Shown: positions 22,966-33,147, counted from the stretch's first letter. The stretch: DNA of 64,000 nt from Adenophora triphylla var. japonica (GCA_022495995.1 JAFEMH010002442.1:1-64000), one strand, 5' to 3'. Numbers and translations are program-made. The notes: a model not told the origin generated them from the letters alone.

Positions 22966-24050
22966 GTGGGTAGATTGTTCTTCTTTTCCTGAGCGATTCA
23001 GCGGAGATTCAGATGATGACGCCTTTCATGTTTACAAATGGAACTTTCTGGCCTTTTCTCTTCTCGGAGATGTTTTGTTCACATTCAGGGATGGCTTGGT
23101 TGACTCCCAATTGGTGGAAATTGTTCTGCAAGCTAGGAAACGTTCTAGGAACATTATTCCGTTAATCTTGGGTGAAACCCTGCATGGTCTTGACGAGTTG
23201 CATAAGACCGATGCCATGACTCAAGGGAGTCCTATTTTGTTAACTATTTGGCTTAGGGAGCACCTCAAGTTGGTAGGTCCCCCGTTGGAATATTCTCCAT
23301 TCACATACCATACGCGAAAGTTGCTGATCAAGGATCTCTCGGTGGATGAGTGGGCTGAGCTGATTGCGAAGATCAGAATGCTTCGATATCCTTTGGTGTC
23401 CACCTTATTGTAGATTGAACAAGTATGTTTCCAATACCAAGGGTTTTGACAAAGTTGTTCTCCCGGGTTTGCGAGATTCCTCCCTTTATTTTCCCAAGCG
23501 GGTGCTTCGTCAGTTTGGTCAGCAGCAGGACACTTATCTTTTCGAAGGGGCCTCTCGTGATGTGTCTTATATTGGTGTAGAGTTTGCGCAGGTGCTAGCT
23601 CAAGCATGGGGTGAAGGAACTAGTCGGGACCTCTGGTCGAACCTTAAGACTTTTGATGCAAGCGTTTTCTTATCAGACAAGTATTTGGATTGGTTCCTTC
23701 ATACCGGCCACCCTAGTGTGGAGAAAATTGATGATCTGTGGCTTTCACTGTTAGGGGATTCTTTCGTAGCTAGCAATATTTTGCGAAGGAGCGAGGCTCA
23801 GTCTGATCCTGCTAATGTACGGACTGATCCAACCCAGGATTTTCTTGATGGGGATTGGTATGAGAGGCGAGGCAAAGGGATGCCTGGAAAGACGCAAGCT
23901 TTAGATAGGCCCAATGTCTTCAAGAGGCTTTCGGAGTCTGTCTTTACTCTTCTCGAGGGATGTTCTGCTTCGAAGGGCCCAAGGCGCAAGAGTGATCGCG
24001 AAGACGGTGGTGATCATGTCCACCGGCCTACCAAGTCAATGAAAGGCTAG
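22966..24050 (+). pseudogene. Antisense DUF7745-like gene of element A, 5' part removed by element E
   Basis: The readable part begins SQWVDCSSFPERFSGDSDD and aligns with B (SGLPDRFAG; FTF; IIPLILGETLHGL against IVPLVLGETFLGI; QGSPILLTIWLREHL against GGSPAMLTMWLRERL). A frameshift near 23395 moves the frame; the second frame runs 23364-24050 and ends with an acidic-basic tail (GPRRKSDRED). The tail is longer and diverged from B. The first half of the gene lies beyond element E, so the E insertion disabled it. The ATG at 22931 lies in LTR sequence and is not its real start. Confidence 0.7.
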
Positions 24051-24246
24051 ATCTTAAAAAGTACCAAGAGATTGCTTTGATAGATCAATAGTTTTATTTT
24101 ATTAATATATTTTTTTTCAAGATTGTTAGCTTAGCAAATTAGTCGTTGTGGTTAGGATTTCCCTTTTGCGATTAATAAAATGCATTTGATTAATAAAAGG
24201 ACAAAATTAGATTTATTTATTTGATTAGACCGAACCCGAAGGCTGC

Positions 24247-24296
24247 CTACGTTCCTCTTTTACAACAATTAAATAAGAGGCTCAGGTCTAACGTAG
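24247..24296 (-). other. Conserved two-stem hairpin motif, A copy 1 (between convergent genes)
   Basis: Outer CTACG (24247-24251) with CGTAG (24292-24296); inner CCTCTT (24254-24259) with AAGAGG (24275-24280). In B the inner pair is CCCCTT with AAGGGG: both sides changed together. Confidence 0.65.
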
Positions 24297-24399
24297 TTCA
24301 TTTTTTAGAGAAAAAGGACAAAATATGGTTTCAGGTCGAGGAGTAATCTCGCGCGAGACAAAGCCCCTTTTCTTTTTCTTTTTTTTTTTATGCAGACCC

Positions 24400-24520
24400 T
24401 TTCTTTTGCCTAGACCGCCCTTTCAGGTTTTCAATCTAGCGGGCTTCTTTTCTTGTGCAAGCTCTAATTTTTGCCTAGGCCGTCCCCTGCGGGATTTTCA
24501 ACCTAACGAGCGTTTTTCTT
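24400..24520 (-). repeat. Duplicated block downstream of A pol
   Basis: TTTTGCCTAGACCGCCCTTT with AGGTTTTCAATCTAGCGGGC is followed by a diverged second copy, TTTTTGCCTAGGCCGTCCCC with GGGATTTTCAACCTAACGAG. It matches the duplicated block of element C at 11600-11790. Confidence 0.65.
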
Positions 24521-24533
24521 TTAAGAGGCCAAG

Positions 24534-25880
24534 TCACGCTAAGTATTTCTTGAGTTTGTCCATGTAGACCGGCCTCGGTAGCTGATCTCCGTCTAAGTCT
24601 ACCAGCTGAAGGGATACCCCAGAGAATATCTTCTTTACGATGTAGGGTCCTATCCATCTTAGTCCCCACTTGCCTAGCGGGTTGAAAGGTCTAGGACGAT
24701 GTTCACGGAGAACCAAGTCGCCCACTCTGATATTCCTTGTCTTGACCTTTTTGTTGAAAGCTCTTGCCATTCTTCTTTGGTAAGCTTGAGTATGTTCGGC
24801 TGCTTTCAGCCTCCTTTCATCTAGCAAGGCTAACTCTTCGTATCTGCTTTCTAGCCAGTCAACTTCGTTCACTTGATTTTCTAGGAGAACCCGTAGTGAT
24901 GGTATTTCCAATTCTATCGGCAAGACAACTTCCATTTCGAATGTGAGGGCGTAGGGAGTCTCTCATGTAGCTATTCGGACTGATGTGCGGTATCCCCACA
25001 GTGCGAAGGGTAACTTGTCGGGCCAGTCTTTCCCGGTTATTGCCATCTTTCTGATGATGGTTTCGATTGTCTTGTTTGCGGCTTCAACTACTCCATTCGT
25101 TTGAGGCCTGTAAGGAGATGACTTGTGCCTTATGATTTTGTACTCGGTTAGGAGGTGATCGGTTTCCTTCTCGAAGTGCGAGCCATTATCGGATATCATC
25201 TCTTGCAGGACCCCGTATCGGCAGATTATGTTATGTTTGATGAATTCTGCAACCTTTCTGGCATTCAAAACTTTGTAGGAGGCGGCCTCGACCAATTTAG
25301 TGAAATAGTCGATGGCTATTAGGACGAAACAGTGTCCATTGGTTCCTGTGGGTGTGACCTTTCCAATCACATCTATCCCCCATGTCGAGAACGGCCAAGG
25401 AGAAGTCATAGGGTATAGTAAGGAAGGCGGTGCGTGCTTAAGGTTGGCGTGTATCTGACACTTATGGCATTTCTTGACCATTCTGGTACAGTCGGCTTCC
25501 ATGGTTAGCCAAAAGTACCCTTGTCTGATGATCTTTTTGGCGAGCATATTTTCGCTCTTGTGGGTTCCATATATACCTTGATGAACATGGTCCATTATTT
25601 CTTGGGCCTCTTCTTCGGTGGCACAAAGGAGGTTTCCTTGGGAATGTTTCTTGAATAGACGACCAGCAATGATGGAGTAATTAGCGGCCAGCCTCTTAAG
25701 GGCGACCTGAGTCTTCTGGTCTGTCTCAGGTGGGATGGTTCCATCTAGGATGAAATGCCAAATATCATGGTACCACGGTTTCTCTTCGGAGTCCTCAACA
25801 ATGGCGCATTTGGATAACCATTTGTCTTTACAGTCATGGAGATCTATAGCGGCGCAGTAGGCAGGAGTTGAACGTCATGT
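24534..25880 (-). pseudogene. Integrase of element A, nearly intact
   Basis: Zinc-binding region at about 25590-25460 (GTHKSENML...KKCHKCQIH). Catalytic core 25440-24970: first Asp in TWGIDVIGK, second in EMISDNGSHF, Glu in NGVVEAANKTIE, the D-D-E set of retroviral-type integrases. The C-terminal domain at 24935-24534 contains MARAFNKKVKTRNIRVGDLV and GPYIVKKIFSG. The frame is open except for TGA codons near 25877 and 24963. The first is a likely CGA-to-TGA change. The product would insert the cDNA into chromosomes. No chromodomain is seen, as expected for Tat. Confidence 0.88.
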
Positions 25881-26387
25881 TATTTTGAAGGGTTTGACTG
25901 CCTTTCCTTTAGGGATTTTGACCAAGGAAGTGAGTGTAGCCAATGCGTCAGCAAACCGATTTTTGTCTCTAGGAAGATAGTGGAATGAGATATCCTGAAA
26001 TTGTTGCACCAACTCTTGGAGGTGGGCACTATATCTTTGAAGGGTTGGATCTTGGATCCTCCACTTCTTCAGTGTCTGATTGATGATTAACTAGGAGTCC
26101 CCGAATACCTCAAGTTCGGTCACGTTGCGTTCTAGGGCTGCCTCAAGCCCCGCTATACAATCCTCATATTCTGCGGTGTTGTTGGTGGCGTCAAGGTCAA
26201 GACGTATTGCTAGTGGAGTATAGATGTCGTCAAGGTCTACCAACAACATTCCAATGCCGAACCCTCTCTTGTTGGCTGCGCCATCGAAAAATAATTGCCA
26301 CTTATTTTCGTCTTCTATACTCATGATGTCTTCATCAGGGAATCGCGGGTCTTCCCCCTTCGCTTCGTCACAAGAAAATTCGGTCAA
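25881..26387 (-). pseudogene. Second (Tat-type) RNase H of element A
   Basis: WQLFFDGAANKRGFGIGMLL gives the first catalytic Asp; NTAEYEDCIAGLEAALERNV gives the Glu; LEVFGDS gives the second Asp, followed at once by a TAG at about 26090 that replaces the usual Gln codon (CAG to TAG). Downstream, DKNRFADALATL contains the last Asp. All four active-site positions are present, so only point nonsense changes separate it from an intact domain. Confidence 0.88.
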
Positions 26388-26466
26388 CTAATCTGCGAAT
26401 ACACTCCCCCTGATGGATTTCTGAGTGACGTAAGTGATATCATATCCCGCGAGCATGAAGTACCAT

Positions 26467-27740
26467 TTAGCCAGTCTCGAAGACAAATTTGATTTGTCTA
26501 GGATATACTTCAAAGGATCCATTCTTGCAATGAGACGAACCGGGAAGGCTTCCATATATTGCATTAGTCTTTGTGATACCCAAACAAGAGCAGCAAGATT
26601 TGTCGAGTGGAGAGTAGTTTATTTTGCTGCCTTGGAATCTGCGGCTGACAAAGTAGATGGCATTCTCTGTGTGTGAAGCTGGCTGTTCTTGAGCGAGCAT
26701 AGCCCCTAGCGCGTTGTCAGTAACCGTGAGGTATAGCTTTAAGGGTTTTCCTTGTGTGGTGGAACCAGGATTGGTGGGGAAGTTAAGTAATGCTTAACTT
26801 CCTCGAATGCTTCTTGACATTCCTCGGTCCACTCTTGAGGTGCATTTTTCTTAAGTAGCTTGAAGATAGGATCGCACATTGTAGTCAGTTGATTGATGAA
26901 TCGACTGATATATTGGAGTCTGCTCATGAATCCATTTACTTCTTTCTGCGTTCTGGGTGGAGGCATGTCTATGATGGCTTTTATCTTGGCGGGGTCTGCT
27001 TCTATGCCGCGCTCGGTGACCAAGTACCCTAAGACATTCCCTTTGACCACTCCGAATGAGCATTTTGCGGGGTTGAGCCTCATCTTGTGTTGTCTCAGTC
27101 GATTGAAGAATTTTCTGAGATCTCTAAAGTGCTGACCATCTGTCCCTTTTGAGTGAAAAATCATATCGTCCACATATACCTCTATTTCCTTGTGGATCAA
27201 GTCATGAAATAGTGTCGTGACTGCCCTTTGGTAAGTAGCCCCAGCGTTCTTGAGACCAAACGGCATGACCGTGTAACAGAACGTCCCCCAAGGTGTGGTG
27301 AATGCCGTTTTGTGTTGATCCTCCTCCGCCATGAGGATTTGGTTATACCCTGCGAAGCAATCGATGAATGAGAAGACTTCGTATGTTGCTGTGGCGTCGA
27401 CCAACATGTCTATGTTTGGTAGTGGGAAGTCATCTTTAGGGGATGCTTTGTTCAAGTCTCTGAAATCGACTCAGACTCGTATTTTCCCGTTCGACTTGGA
27501 TACTTGTACCGTGTTTGCTAGCCATTCCGGATACTCGATCACTTTGATAAACCCCACGTTCAAGAGTTTCATGATTTCCTCTTTTACTTGCATTGACCAT
27601 TCCGGCTTGATTCTGCGCAGTTTCTGTTTGACTGGCTTGGTGTTAGGTAGCAGTGGTATCTTGTGTTCTACAATCGACTGATTTAACCCAGGCATATCTC
27701 TGTAGGACCAAGCAAAGACGTCGACATATTCTCTGAGGAG
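26467..27740 (-). pseudogene. Reverse transcriptase and first RNase H of element A
   Basis: RT fingers at 27695-27471 (KPVKQKLRRIKPEWSMQVKE), then TGA at about 27470 where the family has Cys in a V-x-V-D-F motif. Palm at 27455-26900: TTPWGTFCYTVMPFGLKNAG, and the catalytic YVDD at about 27176-27165. RNase H: after a stop near 26740 the frame moves to the one at 26700 (HTENAIYFVSRRFQG) and returns near 26590 to the main frame (WVSQRLMQYMEAFP, then SRLAKWYFMLAGYDI). The shifts compensate each other. It would copy the RNA into DNA and degrade the template. Confidence 0.88.
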
Positions 27741-28004
27741 CTACATCAAGGTTTCTCTGTCTTTCCCCTTGAAGAAGATGCCGATCTTTGTTTCTCTGGG
27801 GTCTTCTGTTGTCCCGAGATTAACCGTTTGCATTTCCTCGTTGTCAATAGGGCCATTCTTTCCACAACGACCTACTTGCTTTGCTAATTCTTTTAAAATT
27901 TGTTCGTTTTCTTGATCTATCTCATCATATGATTCATTATTAACGTGTTCATTATATTGATTATTATTAGTTAATTCATCATTCACGATGTTAGCAATCT
28001 CAGG
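27741..28004 (-). pseudogene. Acidic Asn/Glu-rich linker of element A pol
   Basis: Open from 27986 to 27741 in the pol frame: low-complexity, rich in Asn, Glu and Asp (NNNQYNEHVNNE, DQENEQILKELAKQV), ending GIFFKGKDRETLM. Elements B and C carry the same type of linker (NEQYIKEVLKRV) in the same place. Stops at 28005 and about 27740 bracket it. It probably serves as a spacer between the G-patch segment and RT. Confidence 0.7.
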
Positions 28005-28880
28005 TTACTCGAAAAGTTCAAAGTTTTCATTAAGGAAGTAAGGGAATACATGCTCGGCCAACGCCTCGATTTCCTCTTGAGTGAGTTTATCAGAGGTGGA
28101 GCCTGATTCTAATGTGAAAGTTACAGGGCCTATCTTCATGCGGGGATGGGGAGTACAACCAAGCTCTTTGATCATGAAGTCTTCATCAACAACTGGTCCT
28201 CCGGTGACGTGCCAGTTTAGAATTGGCTCATCACATTTCTGTATTAGCCTCGTGTAATCAATAGTTGGAGCGTCCCCCTTGGAGATTACATGGATCTGGC
28301 TGTCTTCTAACCGGCACAGGTCTTCAAACTGTCGCAGCATGTCTTCTCCCAACACAAAGTCCCATTTGCTTGTCATTTCTGCCTTCGTGCCCCACAAATC
28401 TTTAGGGATTAGCAGGACGGGTTCTGTTTCATCTGGTGAAGCATCGCAGTCGCTGAAGATTTCAAAGCCTGGTTGGCGCTTTCCTTTATCGTCAGTCCAT
28501 GGTTCTGAAAAGATAAAGTAGGGGATGCTTTCCCCTTCCCGAACGAAGTAGCCATTGAGTGTCTTTCGATATGGCTCGAGGTTGCGATCTTTGACCATTG
28601 GGTCTTTGTGGCCTTTGTATGCGGTTCCTTCCCACTTGACTTGAGTGAAGTCCCACTCTTCTTCGTCATCTCCATCGTGGATGGAAATGATGTATCCTAG
28701 GCCATGCTTTGTGTGTGGTGGGGGAACCGGTGACGGTTCTGTCATCCCTTGCAAGTGTTTTCCAAGTCCCATGCCAGGGAAGTATCCTTTTGATTGCATC
28801 ATTTTCCAAACAGGAAGGTTTCCAGAAAACCGAAGTGCCTTAGAGTAATCGTTTTCATTGCAAGTTTCTATGACATTCAC
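28005..28880 (-). CDS. G-patch-containing polyprotein segment upstream of RT, element A
   Basis: A 291-residue open frame in the same phase as the downstream RT. Residues about 20-70 have a G-patch (VWKMMQSKG, then PGMGLGKHLQG, then HTKHGLGY), with aromatic and glycine spacing typical of the RNA-binding D111/G-patch family. The rest is a highly acidic region (HDGDDEEEWDF) and a segment with LLIPKDLWGTKAEM, then KIGPVTFTLESG, then TSDKLTQEEIEALAEHVFPY. The last part corresponds to the GLTPEDY-VIFP segment of C and B. No protease active site is present. The ATG at 28880 is the first in frame, but in the parent family the frame probably continued upstream. Confidence 0.65.
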   Translation of the reverse strand: MNVIETCNENDYSKALRFSGNLPVWKMMQSKGYFPGMGLGKHLQGMTEPSPVPPPHTKHGLGYIISIHDGDDEEEWDFTQVKWEGTAYKGHKDPMVKDRNLEPYRKTLNGYFVREGESIPYFIFSEPWTDDKGKRQPGFEIFSDCDASPDETEPVLLIPKDLWGTKAEMTSKWDFVLGEDMLRQFEDLCRLEDSQIHVISKGDAPTIDYTRLIQKCDEPILNWHVTGGPVVDEDFMIKELGCTPHPRMKIGPVTFTLESGSTSDKLTQEEIEALAEHVFPYFLNENFELFE

Positions 28881-29065
28881 GGTGCTCTCAATTGAAATAA
28901 GTAATCAGAATTGAAAAAGGAAAATACTGACTAACTATTATTGAAAAGCAAACTTGATACTCTTGCCCACAAATGAGGATTTTAGGCAAGTAGTACCCAA
29001 ACTAGACTAGACTACCAATCGTTTCTTTTTGCAAAAAGTAAATGACTGAAAAAGAAAGAGATCCC
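28881..29065 (-). other. Non-coding gap between the ORF1 and pol frames of element A
   Basis: About 185 bases, AT-rich, with no frame open across it. In the intact family capsid and protease would be expected here or just upstream. The gap is either a deletion scar or an intron; Ogre-type relatives are known to carry an intron before RT, but I see no decisive splice pair. Confidence 0.4.
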
Positions 29066-29876
29066 TCATTTGCTTGGATTCATCCAAACTATGCCACCGC
29101 TTGGACAAATTCTGATGGCGTCGTTGTCAATCAAGTCTTGGACTACGTTCTTCAGGTTGAAACAATCATCGGTATGGTGGCCATGGCATTGATGGTAGTA
29201 GCAGTAGAGGTGTGGAGCTCGTCCTTCCTTCTTAGGTATGTATCTTTCCATTGGTTTCAATTTTCCATCCTTGTGAAGACTTTTGAAGAGATGACCGAGA
29301 GAGATCCTTCCATTGTCGGAGAAGATCCTATCCTTCCTTCGCTTAGCCATTTGATTGTGGAGGTCTCGAATATGGTTCTCGTAGTGTTGCACAAAGACGT
29401 TGTGGCGAGACTGATATTCTGCTTCCATTTGCTCCTTAAGGTCACGGTAAAGATTATTAAGGCAATACTTGACCCTCTCATCAATGTCATCTTCAATGTG
29501 GGCTTCGAGGTGATACACTTTTGGGTCATAGCCTCGAGTTCGCTTTTGACCTCTTCAAGTTCTTCAATCAGCATCTTTGTCTTGTCAGCTTGGATGGATT
29601 CTTCCAAGTTGTGCCATGCATCGTTGTTGTCAATTTGCTATAGGGATTTGGCAAGTTGAGCTTTGATGTCACTTAGCTCTTCTTGCACAGATGATTGCCA
29701 GCTGTCGGAGCCACTTTCCATCTTCCGGAAATCTCAAGCAATGCGAGTGGTAGGCACATCAAAAGCTTCTCTCCAACCTCCCACATGTTCCATTTCAGCG
29801 ACAAGGGACTTGTTCAAATCTTGCAGAGTTTGTTGTTCAAGGTCCTTCTGGGTGACGACGTACTTTTCAGTAGACA
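29066..29876 (-). pseudogene. gag-like coiled-coil ORF of element A, capsid missing
   Basis: The ATG at 29876 starts MSTEKYVVTQKDLEQQTLQD. A heptad-rich region follows (KMLIEELEEVKSELEAMTQK, then HIEDDIDERVKYCLNNLYRD). The C-terminal part contains HLYCYYHQCHGHHTDDCFNL, the CCHC-like zinc finger that ends gag in Tat elements (CxxH...HxxxDC). Two in-frame stops at about 29735 and 29640 break it. The capsid motif seen in B gag (FRMPEMDRFDGTECP) is absent. ORF length is about 270 codons, against more than 550 in B. The opposite-strand ORF at 29042-29659 is a shadow. Confidence 0.65.
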
Positions 29877-30172
29877 TTGTGTTGGGAGTCTTGAAGTTGA
29901 GTAGCTTTCGAAAAACTGACAGAAGAGATGCAGAGATGACGTCAGGATCAGATCTAGCCCCAACGAGTCGGAAGCAGGCTTAAATGGTTAAGGCTCAAAC
30001 ACAGCAAACAGGGGCCTTATCTCGCGCGAGACATGTAGTCACGCACGAGACAATCACACGGAAAGTCAATTTTTATTAGACCTAATTTTTGGTCGGAGCG
30101 GAGAATCCGTTTTGAGGGGTTTCTAAGGGCTTTATCAGAACCTAGCGACTAAGCAATCAGTCCAATTTTTGT

Positions 30173-30322
30173 AAAATAAAGCCATGTAAGATTGTTTTTT
30201 GAAGGATATATATTATTTTTTTTCTCTTTTAAAGGGACATCCAAAAGGGTCATTCCGAAGGGACTTTTTCGAGGGACTTTTCCGAGTCCTTCTTTATTGT
30301 CAATTTTACATGGCTTTATTTT
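30173..30322. repeat. Foldback structure in the A leader
   Basis: Arms AAAATAAAGCCATGTAAGAT and its near reverse complement ATTTTACATGGCTTTATTTT pair over 22 positions with about one mismatch around a 106-base loop. The loop has repeated words AAGGGAC and GAGGGACTTTT. Its 150-bp size is MITE-like but no target duplication was seen. Confidence 0.6.
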
Positions 30323-30684
30323 GGTCAAAAACAAGAAAAGATTACCGAGTCAAACCGACAGGTCAGGAAGTGATCCTAAAAAGACAATCTACATGAAAAT
30401 GTGGCGATGCAGGGCTGGAAGGCTAGGCTCCCCGCGATATGACAATCTAGGTGGATTGAATATGTGGAGTGGGATGATCCAACTTTGGAGAAACCGGCGA
30501 CTAGGTAATTACCGTCATCCGTGCTTAGTGTGGGTCCCGGGTTTATAGAGGGTATGCAGTGCAATGACAGATATAACATGAGTGCGCGTGGGTGATAGTC
30601 AATCTAGGTGATAGATAAAAATAGAGAGTTTTTTTTTTTGAAAAAAAAGAAAGAAAACAAATAGTGGCCGCACCAAATGGTTGC

Positions 30685-30724
30685 CTACGCTTCTCCCAAT
30701 TTAAGAAGACTCAGACCATCGTAG
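30685..30724 (-). other. Conserved two-stem hairpin motif, A copy 2 (leader)
   Basis: Outer CTACG (30685-30689) with CGTAG (30720-30724); inner CTTCT (30690-30694) with AGAAG (30704-30708). It is the only copy found in a 5' leader. Confidence 0.55.
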
Positions 30725-31146
30725 TTCCACATAATGAGAGAGAGAGAGAGAGATGAATAAATTAATTACAACTCCCGAATCCCCAATGGACCGGACTTTA
30801 ATAAAATAAAACCCAATCACACGCAGTTTATAAATAACAATCAATTATTTAAACTAAAATACGAATTCGACTTCGACATCTTAAGGGAGGCCTCAAGATG
30901 AGAGAACTCTGCAGATAATGAATTCTGGGATCCCCCTTGCATGTTTGACTCTTGTCTTGGACTTTGAGATGAACAGGGAAAACCAGAAGACACCAGATTG
31001 CCGAAGCAATATCTCGCGCGGAATAAGATATCTCGTGCGAGATATGCCTGATCTGAAGCAAAAAAAAATGAATTTATTTATTTTTTATTTTCTTTTGAAA
31101 ACCTCTCTTTTAATTTTGGCGCAAGTTTAAGCCTCTTAATTAATTG

Positions 31147-31164
31147 TCCCCAGCAGAGTCGCCA
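31147..31164 (-). other. Primer-binding site of element A
   Basis: Sense TGGCGACTCTGCTGGGGA, one base from the LTR end; one difference (T for C at position 10) from the C and B sites. Confidence 0.9.
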
Positions 31165-31165
31165 C

Positions 31166-31967
31166 TGTAGCGATGCACGGATTTCTTTACCCTTTTTTGA
31201 ACATCTTTTGAGTCGCCACCTATACTATTCGTTTGAAAAACATAGAAAAACCATTTTGAAAGAGATTTTGGGTTCGGGGCTTAGGTTATGGAATGGGAAG
31301 GTCAAGGAGCACACATTCCACCCAATCCGGAGATCGGTCTTCCTAAAGAAAAGAGAGGTTTTCAAAAGAAGAAGATTTCAAATAAAAATAAATAAAATAA
31401 AGATCCATTTAATGGGGTTAAACGGAATGTAGGATCGATTGCTTTGAGACCATCCCCATGATTTAGGGAGGCTCTAGGCCGATCCTAGATTCTATGTATT
31501 TATACCACTCTAACAATTAATTAGAAAGGAAATAGAGGTTACCTTGCGTGAGGTGATTCGGGCAGAGTTTCGACTCAAGTTTAGAGTCGAATCTTGACAC
31601 GGACAGAGCTTCGCCTCAGTCCTTGACTCGAATCTTGATGTTTATTTATCAACAAGGTTGATGAGCAAACTTTTAGGTGATTTTAGGGGTGGTTTACAGG
31701 AATCTTTCAAGGAGAGAAACCAGTAAATGTAGGGGGATCGTGGACCTCTGAAATACTGAAAGTCTTCAGGTATTTATAGGTGTTGGAGAGGTGTTGAAGA
31801 TGAGATCAAACACCTTGAGAAGGTTCCAGACTCCAAAATTCATTGTTGGCGGGATGGATGAAGTTTTATCCCGAAAAGAGGTTGAAATCGACGAGGAAAC
31901 TGCTATCTGCATTCTGCAGAACTCCTTTATCTCGCACGAGACACGCTATTCCGCGCGAGATAATGCA
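31166..31967 (-). repeat. 5' LTR of element A
   Basis: Plus-strand start TGTAGCGATGC is certain because it abuts the PBS. The other end is uncertain: ATGCA at 31967 is the best TG...CA candidate, and D integrase sequence is recognisable from 32004. TATA box CTATAAATA in the sense strand at 31771-31779. PBS-core copy GAGTCGCCA at 31210-31218, 44 bases from the LTR end. TCTCGCACGAGA (about 31930) and CGCGCGAGATAA (about 31952) lie near the outer end. No second LTR is in the window for comparison. Confidence 0.75.
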
Positions 31968-32003
31968 GTCTGTGGATAATTCTGCCCTTCCCTCGTTATC
32001 TCG

Positions 32004-32270
32004 TATGATGGTGACTGTGGAAATCACGTTGGGGGCAAATAATTATCCTCGAAGGCATTACGAACAGGATATTACTGGCCAACCATGCGGCAAGATGTGA
32101 GTAAATATGTACAAAAGTGCAACCCATGTCAGAGACACAGCAACATCTTGCATTAGCTAGCCGAACCAATGCATCCCATCTTGTCACCTTGGCCCTTCAT
32201 GTAATGGGGAATGGACATAGTGGGTAAACTACCTCGAGCACCTGGGGACAAAGTATTCATGTTGGCTATG
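32004..32270 (+). pseudogene. Integrase of element D, N-terminal part
   Basis: HHCC zinc region: DGDCGNHVGG, then ALRTGYYWPTMRQDV and VQKCNPCQRH, with the expected His-His-Cys-Cys spacing. After a stop the core begins with [14 protein letters not shown] and breaks off at KVFMLAM, where element B is inserted. One TAA after the GGK and TAG or TAA codons near 32155 and 32202 show decay before or after the insertion. The frame resumes at 53240. Confidence 0.85.
32266..32270. repeat. Target site duplication of element B, left copy (CTATG)
   Basis: CTATG precedes the left LTR; the second copy is at 53240-53244. Removing B and one copy restores collinearity of the D integrase gene with F, which confirms the insertion. 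Confidence 0.95.
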
Positions 32271-33147
32271 TGAAATTACCCAGGATTTTTCGCGCAGGGG
32301 CGTGAAAAGGCAGTTGTCTTTCACGGAGGGTTGGTGTCTTAGACCTCGCTTTCGGGAAGGAGAGGAGTCGCCACGCGGTTTTTGTATTTTGAGCCCAAAC
32401 GTTGAGAAACGGCTATTGGTTGAAAATGGTGTCGCTTTTATTGGTAGCAAAAACTTAGAAAAAGGCTTTGAAAATGGGGTGTCATTTTTATTGGTAGCAA
32501 AAACGAGTAAAAAGCTTTTTAGTACCAGAGATTGTTAGGTTCGGAGGTCACGTTACGTTTCGGGAAGAGTATTTTGAGATCACCCAAAATGCCTCGTATG
32601 ACGAGTCTTTCTATCTTTCTCGAAATCGTGTGCGTGTATGTGTGTGTGTTTGCATTTTGAAATGGGGGCTTGAATGACAAGCTTAATCTTGGTTTGAATG
32701 TCAAACGTTGATTATGGGATCTTGTTTGAAAAGGAGAGCATTTGAACGACAAACGTCGGTTTTGGATGTTTTCGGAAAAGTGGCGCGAATGCTGATTTTA
32801 ACTGTTTATCTTAAGTGTCAAATGTTGACTTTTAAGAAAAGAGCGTTTGAATGTCAAACGTCGGATTTTGAGTTTGAAGATGATCGTTTGGATGCCAAAC
32901 GTCATTTCATGCATTTTGAAAGAGAGTTCAAATGTCGAACTCTGGTTTTGAATCAGGCATGTCATTGTTAGCATTTTTACGGGAAAAAGCATTAAATGAT
33001 TTGGGTGTCAAATGGCGGCTTTTAAGTTTGAAGATGAGCGTTTGGATGCCAAACGTCATTTCGTGCGTTTTGAAAGAGAGTTCGAATGTCGAACTCCGGT
33101 TTTGAACCGGGCATTGCATTGTTAGCATTTTTACGAGAAAAAGGCAT
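32271..33147 (-). repeat. 3' LTR of element B, only the outer part recognisable
   Basis: Collinear with 51125-52004 of the 5' LTR, then identity stops. The expected inner end (GGGTACTTACA on this strand) and a purine tract were not found, and tandem-array sequence follows. Either a deletion removed about 1.2 kb of the U3 side together with the purine tract, or the two LTRs came from different donors. PBS-core copy GGAGTCGCCA at 32364-32373. Confidence 0.85.

Larger units (their letters stand above)
29877..31146 (-). other. 5' leader of element A
   Basis: About 1.27 kb with no supportable gene. It contains palindromes TCTCGCGCGAGA (near 30019), TCTCGTGCGAGA (near 31032) and relatives, an imperfect 22-bp inverted repeat (30173-30194 with 30301-30322), a (GA)n tract at 30737-30752, and one copy of the two-stem motif (30685-30724). 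Confidence 0.6.
22966..31967 (-). mobile_element. Element A: Tat-type Ty3/gypsy element, 3' end off window
   Basis: Sense is the minus strand. From right to left: 5' LTR (31166 to about 31967), PBS (31147-31164), leader, a coiled-coil ORF, the G-patch segment, RT, RNase H, second RNase H, integrase, and the 3' part of an antisense DUF7745-like gene that is cut at 22965 by element E. Its own 3' LTR must lie left of element E, outside the window. The polyprotein from 28880 to 24534 stays in one frame apart from about six stops and one compensated frameshift pair, making it the best preserved pol here. Confidence 0.85.

Noticed and set aside
29042..29659. Plus-strand ORF of 205 codons
   Set aside because: It lies opposite the gag-like coiled-coil ORF of A and encodes no recognisable motif; it is open because of the codon bias of the real strand.
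31998..32003. TTATCTCG before the D fragment as proof that the A LTR ends at 32003
   Set aside because: It resembles the A palindromes, but no CA terminus fits there; the LTR end is left uncertain between 31967 and 32003.
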